Source: Stutzerimonas stutzeri (GTDB taxonomy: Bacteria > Pseudomonadota > Gammaproteobacteria > Pseudomonadales > Pseudomonadaceae). Taken from it: a stretch of 64,000 nt of DNA. Position 1 is the first letter of the stretch. The number at the start of each line of letters is the position of its first letter. A program made the translations under genes and the position numbers. The DNA lies in NCBI RefSeq assembly GCF_000590475.1, contig NZ_CP007441.1, positions 34,283-98,282 on the forward strand, read 5' to 3'. Below, one piece after another: positions 35,238-43,873 of this stretch. Under the pieces are notes generated by a model that saw only the letters and a list, made by a program, of their open reading frames with translations, was not told the DNA's origin and made no database searches.

Positions 35238-36218
35238 TCAGCTGAAACCAACCACGGGATGCGGCACGTAGGGCTTTTCGAGTTCGGCGATTTCATCCTC
35301 GCTCAGCCTTAATTCGAGCGCGGCGACGGCGTCGTCCAGGTGATGCGGCTTCGAGGCGCCGATAATCGGGGCCGTCACTTCGGCCTTTTGCGCCACCCAG
35401 GCCAGCGCCACCTGCGCCCGCGGTACGCCCCGTGCCTCGGCGATCCGCGCCACCGCTTCTACGACGCGCTTGTCTGCTTCCTCGGTGGCGCCATACAGCG
35501 TGCGGCCGAAGTCATCGGTCTCGCTGCGCGCACTGCTGGTGTCCCAGTCGCGGGTCAGTCGACCGCGGGCCAGTGGGCTCCACGGGATCACCCCGATGCC
35601 CTCGGCGGCGCACAGCGGCAGCATCTCGCGCTCTTCCTCTCGGTTGAGCAGGTTGACGTGGTTCTGCATGCTGACGAAACGGGTCCAGCCGTGACGGTCT
35701 GCTGTGTACAGCGCCTTGGCAAATTGCCAGGCGTACATCGACGAGGCGCCGATGTAGCGCGCTTTGCCGGCCTTGACCACATCGTGCAGCGCTTCGAGGG
35801 TTTCTTCGATGGGCGTGGCGTAGTCCCAGCGGTGAATCTGATACAGATCGACATAGTCGGTGCCCAGGCGCTGCAGGCTCTCGTCGATGGCATTGAAGAT
35901 CGCCTTGCGCGACAGGCCGCCGTTGTTCGGTTTATCCCGTAGCGGCATGTAGACCTTGGTTGCCAGCACCACTTCGTCGCGACGCGCGAAGTCCTTCAGC
36001 GCGCGGCCAACGATCTCCTCGCTGGTCCCATCGGAATAGGCATTGGCCGTGTCGAAAAAGTTGATGCCCAGCTCCAGCGCCTTCTTGATGAACGGCCGGC
36101 TCTGCGCCTCATCCAGTGTCCAGGGATGTTTGCCTCGGTCGGGAATGCCGTAGGTCATGCAGCCCAGGCAGAGTCGTGAAACCTTCAGCCCGGTTCGTCC
36201 AAGATTGATGTAATCCAT
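35238..36218 (-). CDS. aldo/keto reductase
   Basis: A 326-residue NADPH-dependent oxidoreductase. Catalytic Asp and Tyr lie in FFDTANAYSDGTSEE, Lys in VVLATKVY and His in DLYQIHRWD. PWSPLARGRLTRDW, IIGASKPHHLDDA and ELEKPYVPHPVVG complete the family pattern. It is close to the group often annotated as alcohol dehydrogenase-type AKRs in pseudomonads. It follows a broken second AKR gene on the same strand with nine bases between them. Confidence 0.93.
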   Translation of the reverse strand: MDYINLGRTGLKVSRLCLGCMTYGIPDRGKHPWTLDEAQSRPFIKKALELGINFFDTANAYSDGTSEEIVGRALKDFARRDEVVLATKVYMPLRDKPNNGGLSRKAIFNAIDESLQRLGTDYVDLYQIHRWDYATPIEETLEALHDVVKAGKARYIGASSMYAWQFAKALYTADRHGWTRFVSMQNHVNLLNREEEREMLPLCAAEGIGVIPWSPLARGRLTRDWDTSSARSETDDFGRTLYGATEEADKRVVEAVARIAEARGVPRAQVALAWVAQKAEVTAPIIGASKPHHLDDAVAALELRLSEDEIAELEKPYVPHPVVGFS

Positions 36219-36227
36219 GCGGCCTCC

Positions 36228-37051
36228 TCAGTTCAGGGTTGATGGATCAGGGCCGATGCGCTCGCCGCGATCAAGGGTGGCGATCTTCGAGATGTCGTCA
36301 GGATCGAGGGAGAAGTCGAACAGGTCGAAGTTCTCGCGCAGTCGTTCAGCATGGACCGACTTCGGGAAAATCACGAACCCGTTGTCCAGATGCCAGCGCA
36401 GCACAACCTGCGCGGGCGTCTTGCCGTACTTTTCCGCCATTGTCTTGATGGCTGGGTCGGCAAGCACATCACCGCCACGCGCAAGTGGGCTCCAGGCCTC
36501 GGTGGCATGCCCTTGGCGGCGTGATATTCGACCAGCTCCCGCTGTTGCAGATACGGATGTAGCTCGATTTGGTTCACCACCGGGACCTCACCGGTTTCGC
36601 TGATCAGCAGTTCGATGTCTTCGACGCGGAAGTTCGACACGCCGATGGACGTCACGCGGCCCTCTTCCCGCAGGCGCAGGAAGGCTTTCCAGGTGGCGAG
36701 AAATTCACCCCGCTGCGGGCAGGGCCAGTGGATGAGGTACAGATCGAGCGTGTCGAGCTTCAGCTTTGCCATGCTCTCGTCAAAGGCACGCAGGGTACTG
36801 TCGTAACCCTGCTGGTCGTTCCACAGCTTGGTGGTGATGAAAAGCTCTTCGCGTGGCAAGCCGGCCGCTGCGATGGCTTCCCCCACACCCTCTTCGTTCT
36901 TGTAGATGGCGGCGGTGTCGATGTGCCGGTAACCGATGTCGAAGGCGTCCAGCACGGCCTGGCGGGTCTTCTCGGCGGGAATCTGAAACACGCCGAGGCC
37001 GAGCTGGGGGATGTCATGACCGTCTTTCAATGCGATGGGGGGAATTGTCAT
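36228..37051 (-). pseudogene. aldo/keto reductase (2,5-diketo-D-gluconate reductase-like), frameshifted
   Basis: The N-terminal 190 residues are intact (DIPQLGLGVFQIPAEKTRQA, catalytic DTAAIYKNE, TTKLWNDQ and LYLIHWPCP). After YHAAKG the frame runs into unrelated residues and a stop at 36371. The proper C terminus (TEAWSPLARGGDVLADPAIK, then TPAQVVLRWHLDNGF) continues in another frame to 36228. One base is missing near 36506-36508. The protein would lose the cofactor-binding end of the barrel. Confidence 0.9.
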
Positions 37052-37293
37052 TAGGAGCCCTCTTGGCAGCGATGCGGGGCGGATGCCGTCCGCCTGTCGT
37101 TTTCATCCGACTATAAGGGCGGGGCTTTGATCGATGGCGGATGACGAAAGGGAGGCAATGGTTATATCCGATGCCGTTCAGCGAAACGCCTGAGGCGGAT
37201 CGATGCGGTTCAGCTGGCGCCATGCGGCGCAGAAATCACCCGAAGCGCCGAGCTCGGACAGCAGATGCCAAACGGCGTGGCGGGCCGCGGTTC
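37052..37293. other. intergenic region, nothing recognised
   Basis: About 240 bases upstream of the AKR pair and downstream of hipB. No gene supported; the AKR promoter should lie here. Confidence 0.5.
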
Positions 37294-37590
37294 TCACGCC
37301 GACGGCGGCTGGCCCGTGGGCTCGGCATAGGCATCCACCATAGCCAGCGAAATCCGCATTCCGAATACCCTGAACACGGATTGGAGTGTCTTCAGCGTAG
37401 GGTTACCGTCGCCATGCTCCAGATGGTTCTGCGCACGCATGGATATCTTGCACATCCTGGCAAACTGAGCCTGGTTCAGGCCGGTGACTTCGATGCGCAA
37501 CCGCTTGATCGCCTCGGGCATGCCCAGCGTGCCGGCGGCAACTTGCTGGCAGATCGAGCGAATGAGCCGGTCGCGCTCTTCAATCGTCAT
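37294..37590 (-). CDS. hipB: HipB-like XRE-family antitoxin/repressor
   Basis: A 98-residue protein whose helix-turn-helix is in LNQAQFARMCKISMRAQNHL, followed by GDGNPTLKTLQSVFRVFGM, the segment typical of HipB-type antitoxins. The ATG at 37590 lies five bases after the hipA stop; the frame extends upstream to 37611, overlapping hipA. It should bind HipA and the palindromes upstream of hipA to repress the operon. The order toxin-then-antitoxin is the reverse of the classic hipBA. Confidence 0.85.
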   Translation of the reverse strand: MTIEERDRLIRSICQQVAAGTLGMPEAIKRLRIEVTGLNQAQFARMCKISMRAQNHLEHGDGNPTLKTLQSVFRVFGMRISLAMVDAYAEPTGQPPSA

Positions 37591-37595
37591 GTTTT

Positions 37596-38912
37596 TCACA
37601 GTAAACCCCAAGCCTTGAGGCTGGCTGCGGCTTTCAGCACGGGCAGCCGGTTGTCGGCCTTTCTGATGGCCGGCGGAAGATCGAGCAGCAAATCTGGCAG
37701 GGCGAGGAATGAACGCGCTGCGTCACGGAGGCGCTCAAAGGTGATGTCGGCTGGCGCAAAAGGCGCCAGCGCATCGCATACCGCTCTCCATTGCGGCTCG
37801 CCGAGTCGCTCGTCTTTCCATTTGGTGACGCGCGTGATGCCCTCGGGATCGAGCACCATTGGCGCAAGGTCGTAAATAGGCGCCAGCGTTAGCCGGTCTG
37901 CATGGCGAAGAATCGAAGTATTGCGACCATGATTGTCTGAATTACCCAGCAGGCGATTCAGCAAGTCTCGGCGGACGTATTCGAAAACCAGATCTTCGAC
38001 GTCCGCCTTCTGGCCGGCTTCGATCCACAGTTCAACCAACCGCGCGACGACCTGTTCGTGGGCCATGTGCGACCCGGGCTGAACGTTGTTGCAGATCGAG
38101 TAGACAGACTCCGCGGCGATTCGCTTGACCTGGCCGTCCACCACGCGGCGATCAAAGCGAGGCATCCAGAGGCTGGGTTTTTCATCCTCTTCCAGGGCCA
38201 GCCCATCGGCTGGGATGGTATCCAGCCCAAGCTGGTTGATGGCCCGGTAGTAGTGATATTCGGCGCGCAGAATTTCCCGGTCTCGTTCACCGGCCTGGTT
38301 ACGGGCAAACTTTACGAGCCAGTGCCGGCATACCTTTTCATCGGCCAGCGTGGCGTCAGCATGCAACTCGCCTGCGGCATCTTCGGCTAGCAGCAGCTTG
38401 GGCGCTTCGCCGCCCGCACCGGTCGCACCGCCGATGGCTGCGCCCTGCTCATAGGCGTACTCGAGAAACGTATTGGTTCGCGTGACAACTTCTGCGCGGG
38501 GGAAGGCCACGTCGCTTTCCCCGAGGTGAGCCACGGATTCCTTTATCCGCAGGTGCCCGATGGGGGCAGGCGTGCAACGTTCAAGGAGGAACAGATCGAG
38601 GGCGAGGTCCTCAGGCCGCTCGTGTCCGAAGCGCTTTAGCAACGACTTGCGAGCCGCACCGGAGGGCAGCAGGTCATAGATAAAGGCTGGAAAGCCGACC
38701 GAATGCTGACTGTTCCAGCCAAGTCGATTGCACACGGCCACGGACGGGGAGAACGGCGTATCCAGCGCGTCCAGGTGCTCGATGAGATAAGTATGGTCGT
38801 AACCGATTGTGCAGCGAGCCGTATCGATTTTCTTCGGGTGCGTGAATGTCAGGATGGCAGCGTCCTGCCATCGTGAATCAGTGAAAACCTGGAGGGAGAG
38901 GCGATAAGGCAT
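37596..38912 (-). CDS. hipA: HipA-family serine/threonine kinase toxin
   Basis: A 438-residue protein. The N-terminal subdomain has SRWQDAAILTFTHPKKIDT, and the kinase core contains GGATGAGGEAPKLLLAED (glycine-rich loop), WLVKFARNQAG (ATP-binding Lys), LWMPRFDRRV, the catalytic loop GNSDNHGRN with D326, and the metal-binding Asp in LAPIYDLAPMV. HipA of E. coli phosphorylates glutamyl-tRNA synthetase and causes persistence; the target here is unknown. Transcribed before hipB from a promoter region with three operator palindromes. Confidence 0.9.
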   Translation of the reverse strand: MPYRLSLQVFTDSRWQDAAILTFTHPKKIDTARCTIGYDHTYLIEHLDALDTPFSPSVAVCNRLGWNSQHSVGFPAFIYDLLPSGAARKSLLKRFGHERPEDLALDLFLLERCTPAPIGHLRIKESVAHLGESDVAFPRAEVVTRTNTFLEYAYEQGAAIGGATGAGGEAPKLLLAEDAAGELHADATLADEKVCRHWLVKFARNQAGERDREILRAEYHYYRAINQLGLDTIPADGLALEEDEKPSLWMPRFDRRVVDGQVKRIAAESVYSICNNVQPGSHMAHEQVVARLVELWIEAGQKADVEDLVFEYVRRDLLNRLLGNSDNHGRNTSILRHADRLTLAPIYDLAPMVLDPEGITRVTKWKDERLGEPQWRAVCDALAPFAPADITFERLRDAARSFLALPDLLLDLPPAIRKADNRLPVLKAAASLKAWGLL

Positions 38913-38926
38913 GGCTAGCGTTCAGT

Positions 38927-39025
38927 TTGCACTTCATTGCAAATAACCTTAGGCCCACCCATTCAAGATTGCAATAAAGTGCAAATAAAAAGGCGAAGCC
39001 GATGGTATTTTGCATTTCAATGCAA
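38927..39025. promoter_or_regulatory. three TTGCA-N6-TGCAA operators upstream of hipA
   Basis: Perfect 16-base palindromes at 38927-38942, 38969-38984 and 39010-39025, with starts 42 and 41 bases apart (about four helical turns), so they face the same side of the DNA. A candidate promoter reading toward hipA has -35 TTGCAA inside the middle operator and -10 TAAGGT at 38946-38951, 17 bases downstream, leaving the proximal operator over the start region. They are likely HipB (or HipA-HipB) binding sites; this is inferred from position. Confidence 0.75.
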
Positions 39026-39086
39026 GTTTGCAGGAGGCTCCGCCCCGAGTGATCTCTAGCCAGCTGAGTGGAGCCTGATCCTCTAA

Positions 39087-39127
39087 CTCAAAAAGAAACC
39101 GCTGGACCCAAACGGGCGCAGCGGTTT
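39087..39127 (-). terminator. rho-independent terminator after trpA
   Basis: On the minus strand the arms AAACCGCTG / CAGCGGTTT (nine pairs) enclose a 14-base loop and are followed by a CTTTTT run, 20 bases beyond the trpA stop. Confidence 0.85.
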
Positions 39128-39147
39128 TGGGTCGCGACCGGATCAGC

Positions 39148-39957
39148 TCAGCCGCGTGCTGTTCGCACGCCTTCACTCAAGTCGCGGCACAGGCTCAGAA
39201 CACCGTTTACGGCTTGTTCGGACGATTCGGCATTGGCGATCTGGTCGATCAGCGCCGAGCCGACGACTACGCCATCAGCCAGACGGGCAATGGCGGCGGC
39301 CTGTTCGGGGGTGCGGATGCCGAAGCCTATGCAGAGAGGCAGGTCGGTGTGGCGCTTCAGCCGCGCAACGGCTTCTTCGACGTGTTCCAGCGTGGCGGAA
39401 CCGGCACCGGTCACACCCGCCACCGAGACGTAGTAGACGAAGCCGGAACTATTGTTGAGCACGACCGGCAGGCGCTTGTCGTCGGTGGTCGGGGTGGTAA
39501 GGCGGATAAAGTCGATGCCTGCGGCCTGGGCCGGGTCGCAGAGGTCTTCGTTATGTTCCGGCGGCAGGTCGACGACGATCAGACCATCCACGCCGGCTTC
39601 CACGGCTTCGGCCAGGAAGCGCTCCACGCCCATCTTGTGGATCGGGTTGAAGTAGCCCATCAACACCAGCGGCGTGTCCTGATTGCCTTGGCGGAACTCG
39701 CGGACCATTTGCAGGGTTTTCGCCAGGTCCTGCTTGGCAGTCAGGGCGCGGATGTTGGCCAGCTGGATCGCCGGGCCGTCGGCCATGGGATCGGTGAAGG
39801 GCATGCCCAGCTCGATCACGTCAGCGCCCGCGGCGGGCAGGCCTTTTAGAATCTCCAGCGAGGTGGCGTAGTCCGGATCGCCGGCGGTCACGAAGGTCAC
39901 CAGCGCGGCGCGGTTTTCCTGTTTCAGCTGGGCGAAGCGCGTCTGCAGGCGGCTCAT
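39148..39957 (-). CDS. trpA: tryptophan synthase alpha subunit
   Basis: TrpA cleaves indole-3-glycerol phosphate to indole and glyceraldehyde 3-phosphate in the alpha2beta2 complex. The 269-residue protein carries the catalytic Glu and Asp in VIELGMPFTDPMADGPAIQ, plus GVDGLIVVDLPPEHNED and CIGFGIRTPEQAAAI with the phosphate-binding loop. The ATG overlaps the end of trpB by four bases (ATGA-type coupling), which fits balanced production of the two subunits. Confidence 0.96.
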   Translation of the reverse strand: MSRLQTRFAQLKQENRAALVTFVTAGDPDYATSLEILKGLPAAGADVIELGMPFTDPMADGPAIQLANIRALTAKQDLAKTLQMVREFRQGNQDTPLVLMGYFNPIHKMGVERFLAEAVEAGVDGLIVVDLPPEHNEDLCDPAQAAGIDFIRLTTPTTDDKRLPVVLNNSSGFVYYVSVAGVTGAGSATLEHVEEAVARLKRHTDLPLCIGFGIRTPEQAAAIARLADGVVVGSALIDQIANAESSEQAVNGVLSLCRDLSEGVRTARG

Positions 39958-41165
39958 ATATGTTCTTCCTGTTCGTCGTAGTGGTGCATGACGGTTTGCA
40001 TGTCCTTGTCACCGCGGCCGGAGAGGTTGACGACCATAAGGTGATCCTTCGGCAGCGTCGGTGCGCGTTTGAAGACTTCGGCCAGCGCGTGGGCGCTCTC
40101 CAGGGCCGGAATGATGCCTTCAAGACGGCAGCATTTGTGGAAGGCGTCGAGTGCTTCCTTGTCGGTGATCGAGGTGTACTCGACACGGCCAATGTCGTGC
40201 AGCCAGGCGTGCTCGGGGCCGATGCCGGGGTAGTCGAGGCCGGCCGAGATGGAGTGGGCATCGATGATCTGGCCGTCTTCGTTCTGCAAGAGGAAGGTGC
40301 GGTTGCCGTGCAGTACGCCGGGGACGCCGCCGTTGAGGCTCGCCGCGTGCTGGCCGGTCTCGATACCGTGGCCGGCCGCTTCGACGCCGATGATCGCCAC
40401 GCTCTGGTCATCGAGGAAGGGGTGGAACAGGCCCATGGCGTTGGAGCCACCGCCGATGCAGGCGACCAGCGAGTCGGGCAGGCGTCCTTCCTGGGCGTGC
40501 AGCTGGTCGCGGGTTTCCTTGCCGATCACGGCCTGGAAATCGCGGACCATGGCCGGGTAGGGGTGCGGGCCGGCGACGGTGCCGATCAGGTAGAACGTGG
40601 TGTCGACGTTGGTCACCCAGTCGCGCAGGGCTTCGTTCATCGCATCTTTCAAGGTGCCGGTGCCGGCGGTGACCGGGATCACTTCGGCGCCCAAGAGCTT
40701 CATGCGGAAGACGTTGGCCTGCTGACGGTCGATGTCAGTGGTGCCCATGTAAATCACGCACTGCATGCCGAAGCGCGCGGCGACGGTGGCGGTGGCCACG
40801 CCGTGCATGCCGGCGCCGGTCTCGGCGATGATGCGCTGCTTGCCCATGCGCCGCGCCAGGAGGATCTGGCCGATGCAGTTGTTGATCTTGTGCGCGCCGG
40901 TGTGATTCAGCTCTTCGCGCTTGAGGTAGATCTTCGCGCCGCCGCAGTGCTCGGTCAGGCGTTCGGCGAAGTACAGCGGGGAAGGGCGGCCGACGTAGTC
41001 GCGCTGGAAGTAGGCCAGTTCCTTGGCGAACTCGGGGTCGGTCTTGGCTTTTTCGTATTCGGCGGCCAGCTCATGAATGAGCGGCATCAGGGTTTCGGCG
41101 ACGTACTGACCGCCGAAGTGGCCGAACAGGCCCTTGGCGTCAGGGCCGTTGCGCAATGAGGTCAT
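39954..41165 (-). CDS. trpB: tryptophan synthase beta subunit
   Basis: TrpB makes tryptophan from indole and serine with pyridoxal phosphate. The 403-residue protein has the PLP lysine in LNHTGAHKINN, the GGGSNAMGLFHPF phosphate loop and LVNLSGRGDKDM. Two ATGs are close together; AGGAG directly abuts the first (41171) but lies six bases before the second (41165), so the second is chosen. Divergent from trpI and coupled to trpA. Confidence 0.96.
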   Translation of the reverse strand: MTSLRNGPDAKGLFGHFGGQYVAETLMPLIHELAAEYEKAKTDPEFAKELAYFQRDYVGRPSPLYFAERLTEHCGGAKIYLKREELNHTGAHKINNCIGQILLARRMGKQRIIAETGAGMHGVATATVAARFGMQCVIYMGTTDIDRQQANVFRMKLLGAEVIPVTAGTGTLKDAMNEALRDWVTNVDTTFYLIGTVAGPHPYPAMVRDFQAVIGKETRDQLHAQEGRLPDSLVACIGGGSNAMGLFHPFLDDQSVAIIGVEAAGHGIETGQHAASLNGGVPGVLHGNRTFLLQNEDGQIIDAHSISAGLDYPGIGPEHAWLHDIGRVEYTSITDKEALDAFHKCCRLEGIIPALESAHALAEVFKRAPTLPKDHLMVVNLSGRGDKDMQTVMHHYDEQEEHI

Positions 41166-41251
41166 GGTCATCTCCTGCAGGGAAGCGGTGCTCCGCGTAA
41201 TGGCGGATGCGCGATGGATCGAAAACTAACTGACTTGGCCCTCGATAAAAA

Positions 41252-41264
41252 GCGATAAGATCGC
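41252..41264. promoter_or_regulatory. candidate TrpI-binding palindrome
   Basis: GCGAT-AAG-ATCGC sits in the 124-base gap between the divergent trpB and trpI starts, where TrpI is known to bind in P. aeruginosa and activate trpBA with indoleglycerol phosphate. The exact site is an inference. Confidence 0.35.
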
Positions 41265-41289
41265 CTCAACCTGTCAGGAAATATCACCA

Positions 41290-42183
41290 ATGAACCAAGC
41301 TCTGCCCCCACTGAATGCCCTGCGTGCCTTCGAGGCGGCTGCTCGGCTGCAGAGCGTAAGCCAAGCGGCGGCGGAGCTCAGCGTCACCCACGGCGCCGTC
41401 AGCCGACAGATCCGGGTGCTGGAAGAGCACCTTGGCGTGGCGCTGTTCAGCAAGGAAGGACGCGGCGTAAAACTCACCGATGCCGGGTTGCGGCTGAGGG
41501 ATGCGGCAGGCGATGCCTTCGAACGGCTCCGCGGGGCTTGTATTGAGCTGCGCCAGCAGACCGCCGATGCGCCGTTCGTCCTGGGATGCCCGGGCAGCCT
41601 GTTGGCCCGTTGGTTTATCCCGCGACTCGACCGCCTCAACCGCGAGTTGCCGGATCTGCATTTGCAGCTGTCTGCCAGCGAAGGCGAACTGGACCCCCGG
41701 CGCACCGGCCTGGACGCCACACTGTGGTACGCGGAACCGCCGTGGCCGGCCGATATGCAAGTGCACGAGCTGGCCGTCGAGCGCATCGGTCCGGTGTTGA
41801 GCCCACACCATCCGCGCTGTTCAGCATTGAGCCAGGCGCAGCCGGGTGACGTGTTGAGCGAGCCATTGTTGTACACCGCGTCCCGGCCGCAGGCCTGGCC
41901 GGCCTGGGCCAGCGGTAACGGGCTCGATCCGGCCCGATTGAAGATGGGGCAGGGTTTCGAGCACCTTTATTTTCTGCTGGAAGCAGCATTGGCCGGTCTC
42001 GGCGTGGCCATCGCGCCGCAGCAATTGGTCGCTGATGATCTGCGCCAGGGACGCTTGCTGGCGCCTTGGGGGTTTGTCGAGACTCGAGCCAGGCTGGCCC
42101 TATGGGTGCCATCTCGTCAGCCGGATCGTCGTGCGGAGCGACTGGCCGCGTGGCTCCGTAACGAGATGGACTCAGCTGCGTAG
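41290..42183 (+). CDS. trpI: LysR-type activator of trpBA
   Basis: A 297-residue LysR regulator. The helix-turn-helix (SQAAAELSVTHGAVSRQIRV) is near residues 22-45, and the rest is a periplasmic-binding-like effector domain. In pseudomonads TrpI responds to indole-3-glycerol phosphate and activates trpBA. Divergent position next to trpB supports the assignment over the related GcvA group. Confidence 0.93.
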   Translation: MNQALPPLNALRAFEAAARLQSVSQAAAELSVTHGAVSRQIRVLEEHLGVALFSKEGRGVKLTDAGLRLRDAAGDAFERLRGACIELRQQTADAPFVLGCPGSLLARWFIPRLDRLNRELPDLHLQLSASEGELDPRRTGLDATLWYAEPPWPADMQVHELAVERIGPVLSPHHPRCSALSQAQPGDVLSEPLLYTASRPQAWPAWASGNGLDPARLKMGQGFEHLYFLLEAALAGLGVAIAPQQLVADDLRQGRLLAPWGFVETRARLALWVPSRQPDRRAERLAAWLRNEMDSAA

Positions 42184-42454
42184 CGACAGCGGGGTGTGGC
42201 TTCGAGGGCGTAGCCGCGGTGCTCCGCTTCAGCCTGGGCGCGCCGTTGCTAAAGCCATCTGATAGATCGATGTGAAATCGACCGCGCTGCCGTTCGGTGG
42301 CCGAACTCAGCACGATTAAGCGCTACCGACAAACGGCGCGTCGCTCGTCCGGCGCCGCTAAAACGCTGCCTAACTTCCCGTTACATTCGCCTCAACCCGT
42401 TCTGGGGATGCCTGCAATGGGCGGGCTGTCTGCAGTCGTTCAAGGAGAACAGTG
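42184..42454. other. intergenic region, nothing recognised
   Basis: About 270 bases between trpI and the subtilase gene. No gene; the subtilase promoter presumably lies near the 3' end, but no boxes stand out. Confidence 0.5.
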
Positions 42455-43843
42455 ATGGTCATAAAACGGCGTGTCGGTCTGGGTCTGTGTGCGCTGCTGG
42501 TTACCGGAGCGGCGCAGGTGTCAGCAAAACAGGATCCGACGGTGGATGCTTCGCTCAAGGCAGGCAGGCCTTTCGTCGAAGGCGAGCTGCTGGTGCAATT
42601 CAAGGCCGATGCGTCGGAAGTGGGCAAGGAAACTGCGCTGACCAGGCGCGGCGCCAAGCGGGCGCAGAAGCTGCTCGACAAAGCGGCTCGCAGAGATGCC
42701 AAAGGTGATCTGATCCGCGCGAGGCTTGGTAAGGGCAAAAGGGTGAACGCGGCGCTCCTTGCCGAAATCGCCGCCGATCCAACGGTGGAGTTCGTCGAAC
42801 CGAACTGGATCTATCACACGCAGGTAACCAACCCCAACGACCCGGGGCTCGGCATGCTCTGGGGATTACAGGGCGCGACCACTTCGCCGACCCATCCCTA
42901 CGGCAGCGGTGCCCTGGCTGCCTGGAACGCCGGCGCGCTGTGCTCCAAAAAGATCCATGTCGGCATCGTCGATGAAGGGGTAATGGCGACTCATGGTGAT
43001 CTGCGCGCCAATGTCTGGATCAACGCCGGCGAAGGCAGTCGGGCCGATCGCCTGGATAGCGACGGCAACGGCCTGGTCGACGACATCCTGGGTTGGGATT
43101 TCGCCGCCAACAACGCCAGCATATTCGATGGGCCGGTCGACGATCACGGCACCCATGTCGCCGGTACCATCGCGGCGGTGGCGAACAACGGTGCCGGCGT
43201 GGTCGGTGTCTGCTCAACGGCGAAATACATCACCGCGAAATTTCTCGGCGTAAACGGTGGCACCACGGCCGACGCGGTGAAGGCCATCAATTACCTGACG
43301 CAGCTCAAGCTCGCGAGGAAAATCAATCTGGTTGCCACCAACAATTCCTGGTCCGGTGGCGGGTATTCGCAGGCGCTGTATAACGCGATTCAGGCGGCGG
43401 GGAAGGCCAATATCCTGTTCATTGCAGCGGCAGGAAACGACGGGCTCAACCTCGATACGACGCCGACCTATCCGGCCAGCTACAAGCTGCCCAACGTGAT
43501 TGCGGTGGCTGCCATCGAGCGAACCGGGCAGCGCGCCTATTTTTCCAACTACGGCGCCAACAGCGTGCACATCGCGGCACCTGGCGTCGATATCCTCTCA
43601 ACGGTTCCGACCGCGACCGGTACCGCGGGTTACGCCTACATGAGTGGGACGTCCATGGCGACGCCCCATGTAACCGGAGCGGCAGCGCTTTACGCCTCGC
43701 TGAATCCCTGCGCCACTAGCGTACAAATTCGCGAGGCGTTGCTGCGATTGGCGGTGCGTGACCCACAGCTGACCGGTGTGGTTCAGCAGAACCGCCGCCT
43801 CGACGTATCGAAGATTCGCCGCGAGCTGGCCTGCGCGCCCTGA
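42455..43843 (+). CDS. subtilisin-like serine protease (S8 family), secreted
   Basis: A 462-residue protein with a signal peptide ending near VSA-KQDP, a propeptide-like region (FVEGELLVQFKADAS to about residue 120) and a catalytic domain. The triad is D173 in GIVDEGV, H234 in DDHGTHVAGTIAAV and S400 in SGTSMATPHVTGAAALYA; the oxyanion Asn lies in AAAGNDG. The usual DTG/DSG around the Asp is DEG here. AAGGAGA precedes the ATG at 42455; a GTG one codon upstream is possible. Stands alone. Confidence 0.92.
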   Translation: MVIKRRVGLGLCALLVTGAAQVSAKQDPTVDASLKAGRPFVEGELLVQFKADASEVGKETALTRRGAKRAQKLLDKAARRDAKGDLIRARLGKGKRVNAALLAEIAADPTVEFVEPNWIYHTQVTNPNDPGLGMLWGLQGATTSPTHPYGSGALAAWNAGALCSKKIHVGIVDEGVMATHGDLRANVWINAGEGSRADRLDSDGNGLVDDILGWDFAANNASIFDGPVDDHGTHVAGTIAAVANNGAGVVGVCSTAKYITAKFLGVNGGTTADAVKAINYLTQLKLARKINLVATNNSWSGGGYSQALYNAIQAAGKANILFIAAAGNDGLNLDTTPTYPASYKLPNVIAVAAIERTGQRAYFSNYGANSVHIAAPGVDILSTVPTATGTAGYAYMSGTSMATPHVTGAAALYASLNPCATSVQIREALLRLAVRDPQLTGVVQQNRRLDVSKIRRELACAP

Positions 43844-43873
43844 CGACTAGCCTCGCCATCGCCGCGCAAGTCC

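Noticed and set aside
39960..41159. 399-codon plus-strand frame
   Set aside because: Antisense to trpB; repetitive Val/Gly/Asp content typical of a shadow frame.
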